DNA of 64,000 bases from Ampelocalamus luodianensis (taxonomy: Eukaryota > Streptophyta > Magnoliopsida > Poales > Poaceae): contig CM070628.1 of the NCBI GenBank assembly GCA_036346255.1, positions 17,127,840 through 17,191,839 of the forward strand, given 5' to 3'. How positions within the stretch are numbered: the stretch's first letter is position 1; every line of letters begins with the position of its first letter. The position numbers were made by a program, and so were the translations under genes. Shown here piece after piece: positions 33,105-45,606 of this stretch. Below the pieces are notes generated by a model. It made no database searches. It had not been told where the DNA came from and saw only the letters and a program-made list of their open reading frames with translations.

Positions 33105-36100
33105 CAGGGCCGGCCCTGGGGGTGGGCAGGGTGTGCCATCGCCCTAGGCCTAAAATTTACATAGACCCCACCCCATATAGTACATTAGTACTAGTACTAG
33201 TATACTTAGTAATGTATGTAGGCTCATATGGAGTATGGCCCAATCAAGACATCAAGTGCAGCAACGTAGAGAACTAGAGAAGGCTTTTATCCTTTCACGT
33301 AATCACGCTGGTGGCTGGTGCCTTCCGCTCGGTCCGCTCGGAACGTGGAAGTTGGAAAGTCAGAACTCGGAAGAGGAAGCGTTACGCGACGCGGCCGCCG
33401 GACGCAAGTCACAAGGCATCACGAGTCGAGGTCTCAAGGTCAAGGAGATCGATTATTCTCAGGGCCCTGATTGTTCTATTTGAATTGATTCCATCAGGCA
33501 TCCTCCGATCCTCGTCGTGCAGCAGCAGCAAGAGTCGCAGCCCCAAGAAATTCTAGGTAAGCACTGCTTCTTCAGTTCTTTTTTGGTTTCAATCCTAAAT
33601 AAGCACTATTGCTGTACGCATATTAGTGATTAATTTATTTGTACCTTACATACACTTTCACTTTTCAACTATTCCGTGTTTATTTAAATTTCAGGATTGT
33701 GGGATATAATGTCATCTAGAAAGTACGAATCTGGTAATGACAAAAGAAAAAGGAAAAGACGTGTGGATGCGTTGATAGAATCACAGAGAGGAGCTATTGA
33801 TAAATTTTTCAAGAGTAATACTACTGCTTCGATTTAATCTCGATGAGTTGGCGATAGTTCTCGTGGATGAAGCAACTAATGAGAATGAGGAAGAAAATGT
33901 TGACATCGACGCCGATGATAACAATGTAAGTGACCCCGAGAACACTATTCATGCATCGGTGCACAAGAACGACCGCTAGTATTGATGAGCAACCAGTTTA
34001 CACTTCGATATTTATGATCCAAGAAATTGGGATAATCTTGATAATAAAGCACGAGACATATTAGTCGAGAAAGGGCCTATAAGAGAAGAAAACATCGAAT
34101 TCCCTCTAGATGCTGCCTCAAGACATTTTTCATATGCCCATTATTCTAGAAAACTAAGCAATGGAGAATTACATGATAGAAAATGGTTAGTTTATTCAAG
34201 CATGTTGACAAAGTATTTTGTTTCTGCTGTAAGATCTTCAAGTCTAGCACTAGCAAGAGTCCGAGTACCTTAGCAAATGATGGGTTTAGAAATTGGAGGC
34301 ATATTAGTGAGAAGCTTAAAGATCATGAAAATAGTGCCGAGCATATTAGTAATATGAACAGTTGGAATGAATTGAGAGCTAGATCATGGAAAAAGCAAAC
34401 AATTGACAAAGAATTGCAGCAAAGAAATCACAAAGGAGAAAGAACGTTTGAGGCAAGTTTTATTAAGAATAGTTTCAATTGTGAAATTTCTTGGCAAACG
34501 CAACTTGGCTTTTAGAGGAAGCAGTGAGCAGCTTTACAATGATAATAATGGCAATTTCTTAGCTTGTGCTGAGATGATAGCAGAATTTGACTTTGTAATG
34601 CAAGACCACCTCAGATGTATTCAGAACAAAGAAATTCATTATCATTATCTTAGTCATAAAATTCAGAATGAGTTGATATCTCTATTGGCTACTGATATCA
34701 CAAGCTCTATCATAAAGGTTGTTAAAGAGGCCAAGTATTTTTCCATTATCCTAGATTGTACCCCCGATGTGAGTCATCAAGAACAAATGACTTTGTTAGT
34801 TCGATGTGTTAATTTGTCTGATGGCCAAATAAAAGTTGAGGAATATTTTTTGGGTTTCTTGAAGGTGGATGACACATCTGGTTTGGGGCTTTTTAATGTA
34901 TTGGTTGAGTCTATGGAGTCCTTCGGCCTTAATATTAATGATATAAGGGGTCAAGGCTATGACAATGGTTCTAACATGAAAGGAAAACACCAAGGGGTAC
35001 AAAAAAGGCTAATTGATATCAATCCAAGAGCATTGTATATGCCATGTGCTTGTCATAGTCTCAATCTTACTCTCTGTGATATGGCAAAATCATGTGGGAA
35101 AGCTGTTTCATTTTTTGGAATTGTTGAACGCATATATGTATTATTTGCTGGTTCTACAAAAAGGTGGAATGTCTTGCTTAAACATGTTCCTAGTTTAACT
35201 GTGAAATCATTGTCCAATACTCGTTGGGAGAGTCGAATCAAAAGTGTTACAGCAATAAGATATCAAGCTACTGAGTTAAGGTCAGCTTTGTCTGAGTTCC
35301 GTCATGCTTCTGACATTGAACCTAAGGATAAAAGTGGTGCAAAAAATTTATTTGATGCCCTTGGCAGCTTTGAGTTTATACTTGGTATGGTTATCTGGAA
35401 TGATATTTTATTTGCTGTGAATAAAGTGAGCAAGAAGTTGCAGTCGCCAGCCATGTGCATTGACTCTACTTTGCAGCAAATACAAGGTATGATGCAATAC
35501 TTTGAGACATACAGAAATGAGGGGTTTTCTTCTAGTCTGATTATCGCCAAAGGCATTGCATCTGACATGGGTGTAGAGGCATCGTTTCCGGTAAAACGTC
35601 GTGCTACAAGGAAGAAACAATTTGATGAAAGTAATTGCCAAGAAGACATTCTAGAAGCTGAGAAGGCTTTTGAAGTTAAATATTTTTTTGTTCTGGTTGA
35701 TATGGCAATCACTTCTTTGAAGAACAGATTTGAAGAACTCATGGTGTTTAAAGACATATTTGGTTTCTTAATGAGCTCAAGCACCCTGAAGTCATTAGAT
35801 AATATTGAACTTGAAGAGTGCTGCACTAAATTTGCAGAAACTTTCTCTGTTAATGGATCATCTGATGTTGAGGTACATGATCTTATTTCTGAATTGAAGA
35901 TTATGAAATTCACATTGCCAGATGGTGCATTGTCTGCTATGGAGATTTTCGAGCATGTCAGAGAGGTGGATTGTTATCCAAATGTTTCCATTGCTTACCG
36001 GATCTTATTTATCGTGCTTGTGATCGCGATCACTGAAAGAAGCTTTTCAAAGTTGAAATTATTGAAGAACTATTTGAGGTCAACAATGTCTCAAGAAAGG

Positions 36101-36441
36101 TTAAATGGTTTGGCGACTTTATGCATCGAGAAGAAGTTATTGGATGAGATCGATATCAATAGTATAATCAATGACTTTGCATCTCGAAATGTTAGAAGAA
36201 ATTGTTTAAAATAATGTCAAGCGCCAAGTAAGTAATTTATTATTACATTTGTCCACTTTATGAACTTTGAGATATTCTATATAAGTTATTTTAGTGCATT
36301 GAATATTATCTTCTTAATTGATGTGTATTTATAAGACTATATATACGTATATAGAAATATATATAGATATTTTGAGAGAGTGGATTAGGCCTCCGTATTA
36401 GTACTCGACCTAGGCCAAAAAAAAACTCAGGAACGGCCTTG
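33105..36441 (+). mobile_element. hAT DNA transposon, nearly intact (3.3 kb)
   Basis: It is flanked by a perfect 8-bp duplication TGTTCCAG (33097-33104, 36442-36449). The termini are CAGGGCCGGCCCTGGGG and, inverted from the right, CAAGGCCGTTCCTGAG, imperfect hAT inverted repeats. The interior carries one transposase gene in the plus direction preceded by a short spliced leader. It lies between HSP20 and the DUF26 gene. Confidence 0.95.
33709..36214 (+). pseudogene. hAT transposase (TTF zinc-finger type, DUF4371, hAT dimerisation)
   Basis: The ATG at 33709 follows a leader intron (33557-33694, GTAAGC...TTTCAG). Domains in order: a Lys/Arg-rich N-terminus (K-R-K-R-K-R-R), an acidic stretch (33850-33960), a TTF-type zinc finger with F-C-F-C-C-K-I-F and H-E-N-S-x-E-H (34183-34370), the DUF4371 transposase core with L-D-C-T-P-D-V-S-H-Q-E-Q, G-Q-G-Y-D-N-G-S-N-M-K-G and C-A-C-H-S-L-N-L (34640-35070), and the C-terminal hAT dimerisation region with E-R-S-F-S-K-L-K-L-L-K-N-Y-L-R (36030-36080), ending in TAA at 36212. 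Frame changes near 33820 and 34440 break it; the last 590 or so codons are uninterrupted. The protein would bind the element ends and excise it. Confidence 0.9.
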
Positions 36442-36449
36442 TGTTCCAG

Positions 36450-37284
36450 TAAGCCAATCCTGAATTAGGAAGAGCACGCCGAGAGTAGTGAAAGCACACG
36501 CATGACATTGCCAGTGTTACGGCATGGTCAGTACATATGGAAGATTTGCACAATTAACAGGAAGATTTCATGTTTTTTGAATCCACATTTGGTGCGTGCA
36601 TGTGCTTATTTAACATGACTGGCGGTTCATGTGTACTATAGTTTAGATCAATGCTGGTCCATGGCACGTATATATGCTAATAACAATGCCATCCTCCCTC
36701 CGATGAACGTTCTTGCCCAATGCTAAGTCATCAGGAATGATTTTGACAGTACCAACCAGAGCAATAAGATACATTTGATCCATCCATTTTTATGAACCCC
36801 TCATGATGACAACCCTTGTCGCTCTCATAAAAGCTGAAATTATTCAGTTCCTCAACCGCCTTACTCACCAACAATTTTAGTAATTAATTATCTGAGAAAT
36901 TAACAACAATTTACACGAGTCCAGTGTGGCCAACCATCGCAATGAGATAACACCACCAACAATAATTGGACATGAATCATATCATGGAACTCTAGTACAC
37001 AAATACATAGCGAGCAGAGACCAAGCTAAATTTTTGCGTAAATTTTCCTTAGTGGCTAGTTGGTAGCAGCAGCTGGAATCTTCACTGACACCTGAGCACA
37101 GTGGTAACCTTTCAGCTTAGGTTATTGCAGCATGGCTTCCCTTTGTTTTTGGCCTATAATGACAAGACAAAAGAGACCCTAAAAGATAAAAAAAAGAGGT
37201 GCATGAGAGATACTAAAGCAATGCCAAAGCAAAAGCCACCGACCGATCCAATCTGAGCTAGGTGGTGACCATCCTGCCGCACCC
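36450..37284. other. Intergenic/3' region of the DUF26 gene
   Basis: AT-rich sequence after the hAT element with no coding domain. Its right part is presumably the 3' UTR of the minus-strand DUF26 gene. Confidence 0.5.
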
Positions 37285-40200
37285 TTAGCTTTTGCCTGCA
37301 TATTGTTCAGATAGAAGAGGTAGATTCATGAATATGCCATGAACAATAGCAATGATCAAGATTCAAACAATTCTCATCTCAAATTTAATCTTACCACCGA
37401 CACCGCCGGCCCTTCTGACGAAGGAGAGAAAGATGACCACCAGGGCGACCGCCGCCACGAGGCCGATGATGATGGCAATAGTCTTCCCAGATTCATCTGA
37501 TGAACAATGGAACAGAACAGCAGCGCACTGTCAAAAGTCAAACTATATAAATATACTCCATCTATGTGCCGTGACGTGCTTGATATATCTTTACTATTAT
37601 AAAAGAAGTATTTGGTGGTGGTAGTGGTCATCTACCTCTCTACCTCTTAAGTCGGTAGGATTTTTTACGGATATATATGTGCATACATACATATGTTACT
37701 ATAAGAATATTTTGTAAACAATTAGATCATCTACGCATGTGGTTTGTGATAAAACTCTTTGTAGCTTGTTGATATAATGCGAATTATGTATGCAACTTTT
37801 AGATATAAGGATAATTACCTTATGTATATTGGTTTTTCAAGTTTAGAACTTACATTTATTTATTGGATTAATTCCCTACGTATCACTGACAAACTACATG
37901 ATTCGCCTATATGCTACTCATTGTGAGACTGACATGTGGGCTCTGGATCCACATGTCAGTGAGACATAAGTAACATATAAAGAATAAACGAAGTTATTCA
38001 GTGACATAGACCCACATGTTAGTGAGACATAAATGACATATAAAGAAGAAACGAAGTTATTCGGTGACATAAAGGGAATTGCACCAAGTTTATTTGAGAT
38101 CAGCTGTGGACTAGTACTACTATACATCCTAGTAGCTTTGTGCAAAGTAGCCTAGTAAAAGGTTTAAAGGTACCCCGGAAAGCAGAAAAGGCTCACAGTG
38201 GGATACCAGAGATATCCCCTCCCGTTTCAAATTCCTATGATACAAAGCTGGATCATTTTGAATCCACATAAAAGTTCAGATAGAAGAAAAGTGAAGGCAA
38301 AAAAGTCATGTTGGTCTCTTTGATGCATTTGCAGTTTGCACGCACCATAATTTGCTTGTAACTAGGCCATTTAGGATAAACCATAGCATGCATGAGATCA
38401 TGAGAATACACCATAAGTTAGGATTGAATTGTCAAGTTGTCAGTGTTACCGGTATACACAGTGTAGTGCAGTACGCTAAGAACATTTTTGCTACATATTC
38501 AATTGAAATGCGTAAGAGGCTGTTTCTATGATTGGGTTATGATGTCTGTAATTGACGAGGGCCAAGAAGATCGGAACGTTCTACCCGGTGCCCCTAATCA
38601 TTGATACCCTCCTTACTAGAGAGAAATGTGGGGGCTACTCAAATAGTAGTTATGCCTAATTTCTAATGTAGATTTCCACAAAAGGTACATGGAAATCCCC
38701 AATTTGAGCAAATTCTGTTCGCACAGCAGGTAGCGGCACTAAGCCAGCATTAGTCAAGTTTTGGATCATTCAACTGTGTTGTCACTCCCTAACCATGTAG
38801 CATACTATTAAAATTTTGGCACTCCAACCAAAAGTGATCTCTCTCCCTCTCTCTCCAAGCTTCAGATGTATTTTTTTTCTCTCTCAAATTGAACTAGTTA
38901 ACTGCATGGATTAAACATGAAGAGAAGAAACTGTGTGCTGTACAGCTAAACAATACAGGCCTAGTCGTCTAGAAAGCCTAAAAATATATGTGCCTGCAGT
39001 TCGTGCCATCATGACAAAGACACAAGGAGGGTAAACTATTTTCAGTAATGGGTAATCTTAACAACTGAATCGTACGCCTCTCAAAAGAAAATAAACAATT
39101 GAATCGAAGTATCGTACGCGTAATGTAGCGCTAATGGTCCAGTTCATGGTTTTCAAATTCGGTTGAACAAAAATTTCGGGCTCCAGCGAAATTGCCGAAA
39201 TTATCGAAATTTCGGTAATTTCGAATTCAATTCGTGCAAATGGCCGAAATTGATATTCAAATTTGACTGAATTTTATCAAAAATTTGATGAATTTTGACA
39301 AAAATTTGAATTCAGTTTGAATATGGCCTGAATTCATGTGCAACCGAAACTTTTAGACCAAAAGGGAGGAAATTCGAGCTCCAGCGAAATGGCCGAAATT
39401 TCACGAAATTTCACGAAATTTCGTCGAAATTTGAAACCTGGTCAAGTTACGGTTGCGAGATCCAACAAATATTCAGAATTCCGTAAAAAGTAACCATATG
39501 TGGCTCTCGCATCAACGTCATTTCTTCAGCATCCGTGCCGATGTGATGTACGAAAGACTAGATAACGGTGAGCCCGGAAAAATCAACGCTATACAATCAT
39601 GCATCAAAAGGTCAAAAAAAACTACTGGGTCGGCTGACTGGGCAAAGCAACCCTGGAACGCCGTAATTTCATAGGAAAACATAGGAAAAATAATCTTATA
39701 GAACTTGGTTCATAACTCTATTGATGTGGACCAATTTTATCATGTGACATGTGTTCTTTTACGAACCTCAAAGCGCACAGCCTTATAAATCACTAATACG
39801 AATTTTCACGAATTGAACACTGAAGGCTATTACGTCACGCTTTGAGATTCGCGAAAGGACACGTGTCATACAGTGGAGTTGGTTCACATCAATACAGTTG
39901 TGGACCAGGTCCTATAGGATTATTTTCCGAAAACACATCAATCCGGAGGAATCGGTCATAATTCATGCGGTCCAAACGGAAAATTCCCGCTGTCCAAACG
40001 GGTTTGATGTTTGGAAGTTAATCCACATGTATAATTATTCTCGAGTCAGCTCATGGATTTAAGACGGTTTGCAGTAGCGGTGAGTAGTGTGCAAACGGAG
40101 CGGATAATTCCCGACTGATTGAAAGCTTGCAGAGCGAATACAGAAGAGATAAATGGTTATCCAGAACTATCTGTGTTCAACTCCGACTTTGAGGAAAAAA

Positions 40201-41494
40201 AAAATATAAAACAAGATACGAAATGAGATATACATGTCCGTATGTGTATATAAAGTGGTACGAGGAAAACATATTGTGACTTTACTTAGGAACAAGATAA
40301 CAGATAGATGGGTTATTGTATCTGAGCAGATAGGGGATACTAAATGTTTTTCATTCGACATATAAGCGAATGGTCTCTTCGTGTTCGTTTTGATGGCACT
40401 TTTACTGTCTAATGTCATATGTAGAGGTGCCAAAAAAGCGAACAATATTCATCCGACCAAAAACTCACGGAGCAAATACGGGATAGAGAAATAGGTATCT
40501 AGTATTATCCGTATCTAACTCCAACTCTAAAAAAAAAAAGATAAAGTATAAGCGCTATCCAACCGCAACACCTACTTACGCGTACGGTCATCGGTGGCGA
40601 ACACCGTCAAGCTGAACTCTATAACAAGCAGTAGGGATCAACTAGGGCAAGAAGTTACTAATGGATGGCAAGAAGTAGCTGCTTACCGTGGACGTCGCCG
40701 TACGTATGCGGCACGAATCCATATGCGTATCCATTGCCTGCGCCCGCACCGCCGCCGCCGATGCCATTGCCACCGCCGCCGCCGGCATTGGACCAGAAAC
40801 GCGCGTAGCACTTGCCGAGGTACACCTCCCCGGCCGAGGCGTAGCCGCAGCCGGCCTTGAGCTGCGAGGACGCGGCGGAGACGCAGTCGGAGCACTCCTT
40901 GGCGCCGAGGTCCCCCACGCACTGCGACATGGCCTGCACGTACCCGGCCGCCCCGGCGCGGTACGAGCCCTCGTCGGCGGGCGCCGCAGCGGCCACGAGC
41001 GCGCCGAGCGCCGCGTCGCGCATGGACACGACGCCGGCGTCCCCGCCGTCGCCGCCGCACTTCTTGAACAGCACTGTCGTGTCCTGCCTCCCCAAGAACG
41101 AGTCGTTCCCGTAGCGCACGAAGCACGCGCGCAGCTGCACCACGGCGCCAGCCGCCGAGTTGCAGAGGGAGGAGAGCTTGGAGACGGCCGACCTCACACA
41201 GCCGCCGCAGATGGCGGCGGGGAGGTCGGAGCGGCACTGGTAGACCCCGACCAGGCCGGTGGCGGCCGACGGCGAGGTGTAGTTGGCGTAGGCAGTGTAG
41301 CCCGCACTGTTGGTGAGGGAAGAGAGCACGGTGTCGACGTCCGCCGCGTACTGCGACCCCGCGTCGTAGCGCGCCTGCGAGCACCCGGCGTACACGAACG
41401 CCGTGTAGTCGTCGGTGCCGCGCGCACGCGTGCATGCGCACAGGACGAGCAACGAGAGGATAGGAAGCGCTGCTGTTACAACAAACTTCGACAT
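37285..41494 (-). CDS. Plasmodesmata-located-protein-like DUF26 membrane protein
   Basis: Three exons join in frame: 41494-40687, 37496-37395 and 37295-37285, with GTAAG donors (GTAAGC at 40686, GTAAGA at 37394) and AG acceptors, giving 306 residues. Residues 1-25 are a signal peptide (V-V-T-A-A-L-P-I-L-S-L-L-V-L). Two Gnk2/DUF26 domains follow, each with C-x8-C-x2-C (C87-C96-C99 and C192-C201-C204). A Gly-rich linker encoded at the end of exon 1 leads to a transmembrane helix in exon 2 (about 275-297, K-T-I-A-I-I-I-G-L-V-A-A-V-A-L-V-V-I-F-L). The tail is very short and has no kinase. That architecture is the PDLP class of cysteine-rich repeat proteins, which sit in plasmodesmal membranes and regulate callose and cell-to-cell traffic. 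Function is by family. Exon 3 codes only the last three residues and is the least certain part. Confidence 0.92.
37960..38080 (+). repeat. Two-copy ~62-bp tandem repeat in the intron
   Basis: GTGAGACATAA(G/A)T(A/G)ACATATAAAG followed by AACGAAGTTATTC(A/G)GTGACATA occurs twice, starting near 37960 and 38022. A related CCACATGT(C/T)AGTGAGAC piece lies just before. Confidence 0.75.
39146..39441. mobile_element. Fold-back, GAAATTTCG-rich MITE-like element
   Basis: The ends TGGTTTTCAAATTCGG and (inverse of right) CCAGGTTTCAAATTTCG are imperfect inverted repeats. The interior has many CGAAATTTCG and GGCCGAAAT motifs on both strands plus two GCTCCAGCGAAAT segments (39182, 39379). I see no clear target duplication. 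Confidence 0.5.
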
Positions 41495-41658
41495 GCTTGT
41501 TGCTTCTGGTTTGTGTCGTGTTTTATGATTTCTAACGAGAGTTTCTTAAAGCTGAGGAGGCGCCTCCGCTCAGGAGGGAGGAGAGAATAGGCAGTAGAGG
41601 GGGAAGGATTGTGCAGTTTGTGCTTGTGACTTATGAGCGTGGACGAATGGGCTAGAGG

Positions 41659-41665
41659 ATTTATA
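41659..41665 (-). promoter_or_regulatory. Possible TATA box of the DUF26 gene
   Basis: The minus strand reads TATAAAT 165 bp before the start codon, at a normal place for a plant core promoter with a ~130-bp leader. Confidence 0.45.
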
Positions 41666-42275
41666 ATGGGGTAATTACCTGGATCAGCTCAGCGTTAATG
41701 GTGTCAATAATTTTTGCCCCCGCTTACAAAAGTGAGGCGCCTAGCTAGTTGTACTTTGTGGTTTAATCGTCTTGTTGTGTAATATTGTCGACATCGTGCC
41801 AAATGTTGTCAACCTTACTTAATGTGTATTCAAGTATATTAACCACGTGATATTCATAATAGATTAATCATGCATGAATATATTTTCATATATAATTTTA
41901 ATACTTTTAAAAATATAATGCCTTCCATTTGGAAATTCATGTAATTAATATTCCACAGTTCCAAACACGCCCCTATATTTGGAAATGGAGTCGGGTACCT
42001 GTGTTAATTCTAAAAATCTTTTTGATAGCTAGTGTGTATTCGTAGATCGTATTGTACTCTAAAACTTTATAGAAATTCCATTACAGCCTACAACAAGCAA
42101 ACATAAGTCCGGGAATTACATCACTCAGCTTACAATGAGCAATCATGTTGGAATACCGGCCGTGGTACATTATAGGGTGGATATAGCTAAAACTACCTAG
42201 CCAGGCTTAACATGCGAATCGACTTCGCAAATTTGTCGTCAGTGTGACCAAGACGACTCTAGTTCCGTAGCTAAC
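41666..42275. other. Upstream region of the DUF26 gene
   Basis: No gene is seen. It ends with AAC (42273-42275), the target duplication of the CACTA element. Confidence 0.5.
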
Positions 42276-42289
42276 CACTACCGGACTCA

Positions 42290-43020
42290 GGCACTTTACC
42301 GAGTGCCTCAGGCACTAGGCAAAGGCTCCTTTGCACTCGGCAAAGGCTTTGCCGAGTGCAACACTCGACAAAGGGCACTCGGAAAAAAAATTAACGGCAA
42401 AGCAGCTTTTGCCGAGTGTATTTTGTCGGGCACTCGGCAAAAGATTTACCGAGTGCCGAGTCAGCACTCGGCAAAGAAAATGACAAGTTACGGCGCCGGC
42501 CCTGTTGACGGCCGCTTTGCCGAGTGCCAACCCGGCGGCACTCGGCAAATATTTTTTACTTTTTTTTTTGAAAATGTCTTTGCCGAGTGTCGGAATGATG
42601 GCACTCGGCAAAGTTTTAGCAATTTTTTTTTTGAAAATTCTTTGCCGAGCGCCGCAGGGCCTGGCACTCGGCAAAGTTTTAATTTTTTTTAAAAAAAAAA
42701 ATTCTTTGCCGAAGTGCCAACCCGCGCACTCGGCAAATATTTTTACTTTTTTGAAAATGTCTTTGCCGAGTGTCGGAATGATGGCACTCGGCAAAGTGTT
42801 AACAATTTTTTTTTGAAAATTCTTTGCCGAGCGCCGCAGGGCCTGGCACTCGGCAAAGTTTTATTATTTTTTAAAAAAATCTTTGCCGAGTGTCATGGTC
42901 ATGGCACTCGGCAAAGCTGGAAAACTGGCGTTTCAGGTGCCCACATTCCCAGCTTTGCCGAGTGCCATGACCATGGCACTGCAAATACCCCTTTGCCGTG
43001 TGTTGCACTCGACAAAGTGA
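42290..43020. repeat. CACTA subterminal repeats, left end
   Basis: At least 14 copies of (C)TTTGCCGAGTGxC and its inverse GGCACTCGGCAAA, mostly in head-to-head pairs forming small hairpins, separated by T-rich spacers. Subterminal repeats are binding sites for TnpA-type proteins in En/Spm. A ~180-bp unit (about 42516-42680 and 42707-42870) is duplicated. Confidence 0.92.
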
Positions 43021-43084
43021 CCCAAAACTGCATTTTTTATTTATTTTGTACATTCCATCACGACAAACAAATCCATCCAAACAT

Positions 43085-43165
43085 ATATCAGATCCATCAC
43101 ATATATATCACATCCATCACATATATATCTCATCCATCACATATTTATCACATCCATCACATATA
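43085..43165 (+). repeat. Short satellite, ~20-bp unit, about 4-5 copies
   Basis: ATCACATCCATCACATATAT and variants (ATCTCATCC..., TTTATCAC...) repeat in tandem at the end of the TnpA-like gene side. Confidence 0.85.
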
Positions 43166-43418
43166 TAACAATAAGTGCTCAAGTCCATCCAAACAAATCC
43201 ACAAGTTCATCACAATGACAAGTGCATCATAAGTATATCACAAGTCCATCACCAAGTGAACAACAAATGAAAATACAACTACCATTCATCTCGAAAGGTG
43301 GCCATCGCGATCGTGGTGAAGGAAAAGCTCCATCATTCGAGGCGCATGAGGTGGATTATTCGAACCCGCCGATTGAGGTGCACAAAGGAGAAGAGATTGC
43401 ATGTGAGACAAGATTACA

Positions 43419-45445
43419 TTAGATACCTAATCTAGGAAGGTAGAGGTCATACAAGCAAAGCACAAGCGAAAGCAAATAACTTTCATACTCACAGGAGTAG
43501 CTGCAGTGCAGGACGCCAGAGGCGAGGTTGAGCCAACAGCCCACCGCACAAATAAGCCCGTATGTTGCCCAAGACCTTGTAGGAACTCCGTAATGTCCGC
43601 GACCTCTGCGTCGGGCTCGCCGCTCGCCCGCTCGGCCACCGGTGGCCGACATCCTCGCCGCTCGGCCTCCAGCTCCCGACGTTGCCTCATTTCTTGTTCC
43701 ATCGGTCCGCAATATTTCACCCAATGTTTGAGAATGCAAAGCTAATAAAGGTGTGTAAAGATCAATGTACGACGAGTAAAACAGAATAACCTCGAGTGCG
43801 TCGACCGGTCTTTGCGGCGATGTCCGCCGTGGCGTATGGCGGGCTCGCCGTGCTTCGTGCTCGGATCGGGAGAGATGGAGTAGAGGCCGTGTCGATGAGG
43901 CCGCCGCCAAGCCGTAACCGCCCATGCTTCTTGCCTTGTCCCACCTCATGACGATCTCTCCATCAAAGTCACGGTGCTCGGATCATGGTCCGCCCATGGA
44001 CCGACCTTGTCGCCGACGTGTACTCACCGATGCGGTGTGGGACGCGGGTTCGTGTACGCCTCGGGCGGGTCCTCCAGGTTGAAGGAGACGTCGGACGTCA
44101 CCTTGCCCTTGTGGGCCATACACCATGCCTGGAAGTCCGAGCAAGGCTGGCCACTATGTGACGCCGACTTCGAGAAAGACAACAAGATAATTAGAAATCG
44201 CGCACTGAGCGTCACAATAGATAAATGAATTCGTGTACCCATGTTTGTTTGTATGCGGAGAGGCTGCGGCTGCCTTGATGGTGTGCTGGACCTTGCATCA
44301 TCAAACGACGGTCTCGGGCATCACTGTGCATCTGGAGATACTCCTCCGTGAACCACTTGTCCACGATCATCGCCCAGCACTCGGGATACGATTGGCACCA
44401 CCAGGGAATCATCTACACGTCATCAAGTATTTGACATATAAGAAGATCAAATTAAACGTACTTAATCTCAAAACGAATCAATATTAATGTTCTTCATCTA
44501 CCTCAAGGTACTGCTCCCGGTCGTCATGTTTCTTGCGTCTTTCTTGGTGACCTTCTCTCAAGCTTCGACCCGTGGTAGGTTACGATGGTTCGATGCGCAC
44601 CTCGTGATGCATGTCGGTGATGAGTTTTTTACAGGCTTTGGTAGCCACCTGGTCCGCCCTGGCCTCAAATCCCTCATCGCATCTGAAATAAGTCTGCATA
44701 CAAACGCGATGTATCCATTCATTATTTCAAGAAAAGTCCAATGAATGCGATGTATTGAGCAATGTTGTGCAAGGGAGACTTACCCAAAACTCCGCCTTCA
44801 CCCGCGCCGCCTTGTTGGGGTACTCCGCATCGGGGCCGACGGCGTAGTGGTCAAACGAGTAGGCCGGCTCCGTCTTCCCGGTGTATGTGACAATGCCGGG
44901 GTAGTGTTGCCTGCACAGAAGACCCAGGATGCCATTGGCGGAGCGTGCGCCAGCACCTGACACAACCACCCAGTTCCTGCACAAGTGATTAAGAAAAATT
45001 ATTAGTTTCTCTTTTTTTTCAACATATCATATGAAGTAGTGATGACAACATCTAAAGTTACTTACTTTTGCCCTTCGGGGCGAATCACTGGGCGTCGGTG
45101 AGGATGCGGAACCTGAGGGAGGCTCGCGGGACCTCGCAAGTAGACACCCAAAGAGGCAGAGGAGGAAGCGGAACCCGTGCCTACCGCCTCGTCGTCGTCC
45201 TCGTCCGCCCCCTCCTCCTCGCCCGTCTGCCGAACCAGCTCCTCGTCCAACTCGTCCACGGGCGCCACCTCCTCCTCCAGCACCTCCTCCTCCTCCAGCA
45301 CCTCCTCACGCGTCGTGGGAGGAGACGGCCCCCTCCTGCGGCCGGCGGTCCTCTTCCTCCTCCTCCTGTCCGACCCCTCCGCCTCCTCCTCCGCAGTGCG
45401 TGGTCTCTGGTAAAGCGAGGACACGTTACGACGGTTCCCCGCCAT
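43419..45445 (-). pseudogene. TnpA-like CACTA gene (plant transposase Ptta/En/Spm domain)
   Basis: The ATG at 45445 opens an exon with an Arg/Glu-rich N-terminus (E-E-E-A-E-G-S-D-R-R-R-R-K-R) to a GTAAGT donor near 45067. The next exon (about 44977-44785) has N-W-V-V-V-S-G-A-G-A-R-S and A-A-R-V-K-A-E-F-W. Further exons are at about 44685-44510, 44412-44245 (Y-P-E-C-W-A-M-I-V-D-K-W and R-R-L-M-M-Q-G-P-A-H-H-Q-G-S), 44170-44030 (H-K-G-K-V-T-S-D-V), 43950-43780 (G-K-K-H-G-R) and 43725-43480 (a Glu/Arg-rich coiled-coil-like end). A stop follows V-R-I-E-P-S in the third exon. TnpA-type proteins bind the subterminal repeats and help transposition. Exon ends are estimated from GT/AG signals. Confidence 0.8.
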
Positions 45446-45488
45446 CTTTGTTCACTCACCTGCAATTAAAAAGAATAAGCAAGACGTA

Positions 45489-45604
45489 ATTAGAAATAGA
45501 TGCAAAATGAACATAACATAATTACAAAAAACATAGTAATACATGTATTAGAAATAGATGCAAAATGAACAAAACATAATTACAAAAAATATAGTATTAC
45601 ATGT
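45489..45604 (+). repeat. Two-copy 58-bp tandem repeat
   Basis: ATTAGAAATAGATGCAAAAT begins copies at 45489 and 45547, with a partial third start at 45605. It lies between the two CACTA genes. Confidence 0.85.
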
Positions 45605-45606
45605 AT

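Larger units (their letters stand above)
37497..40686 (-). other. 3.19-kb intron of the DUF26 gene
   Basis: The intron separates the extracellular and transmembrane exons. Its length comes from repeat-rich, AT-rich DNA that includes a tandem duplication (37960-38080) and a GAAATTTCG-rich inverted-repeat element (39146-39441). I see no gene inside it. Confidence 0.75.

Noticed and set aside
40688..41590. 300-codon plus-strand frame over the DUF26 exon
   Set aside because: It is the antisense shadow of a GC-rich exon. The minus strand has a signal peptide, two DUF26 domains and splice sites.
42290..43020. CRISPR-like regularly spaced repeats
   Set aside because: The TTTGCCGAGTG repeats alternate in orientation, have T-rich spacers of uneven length and lie at the ends of a CACTA element in a plant genome.
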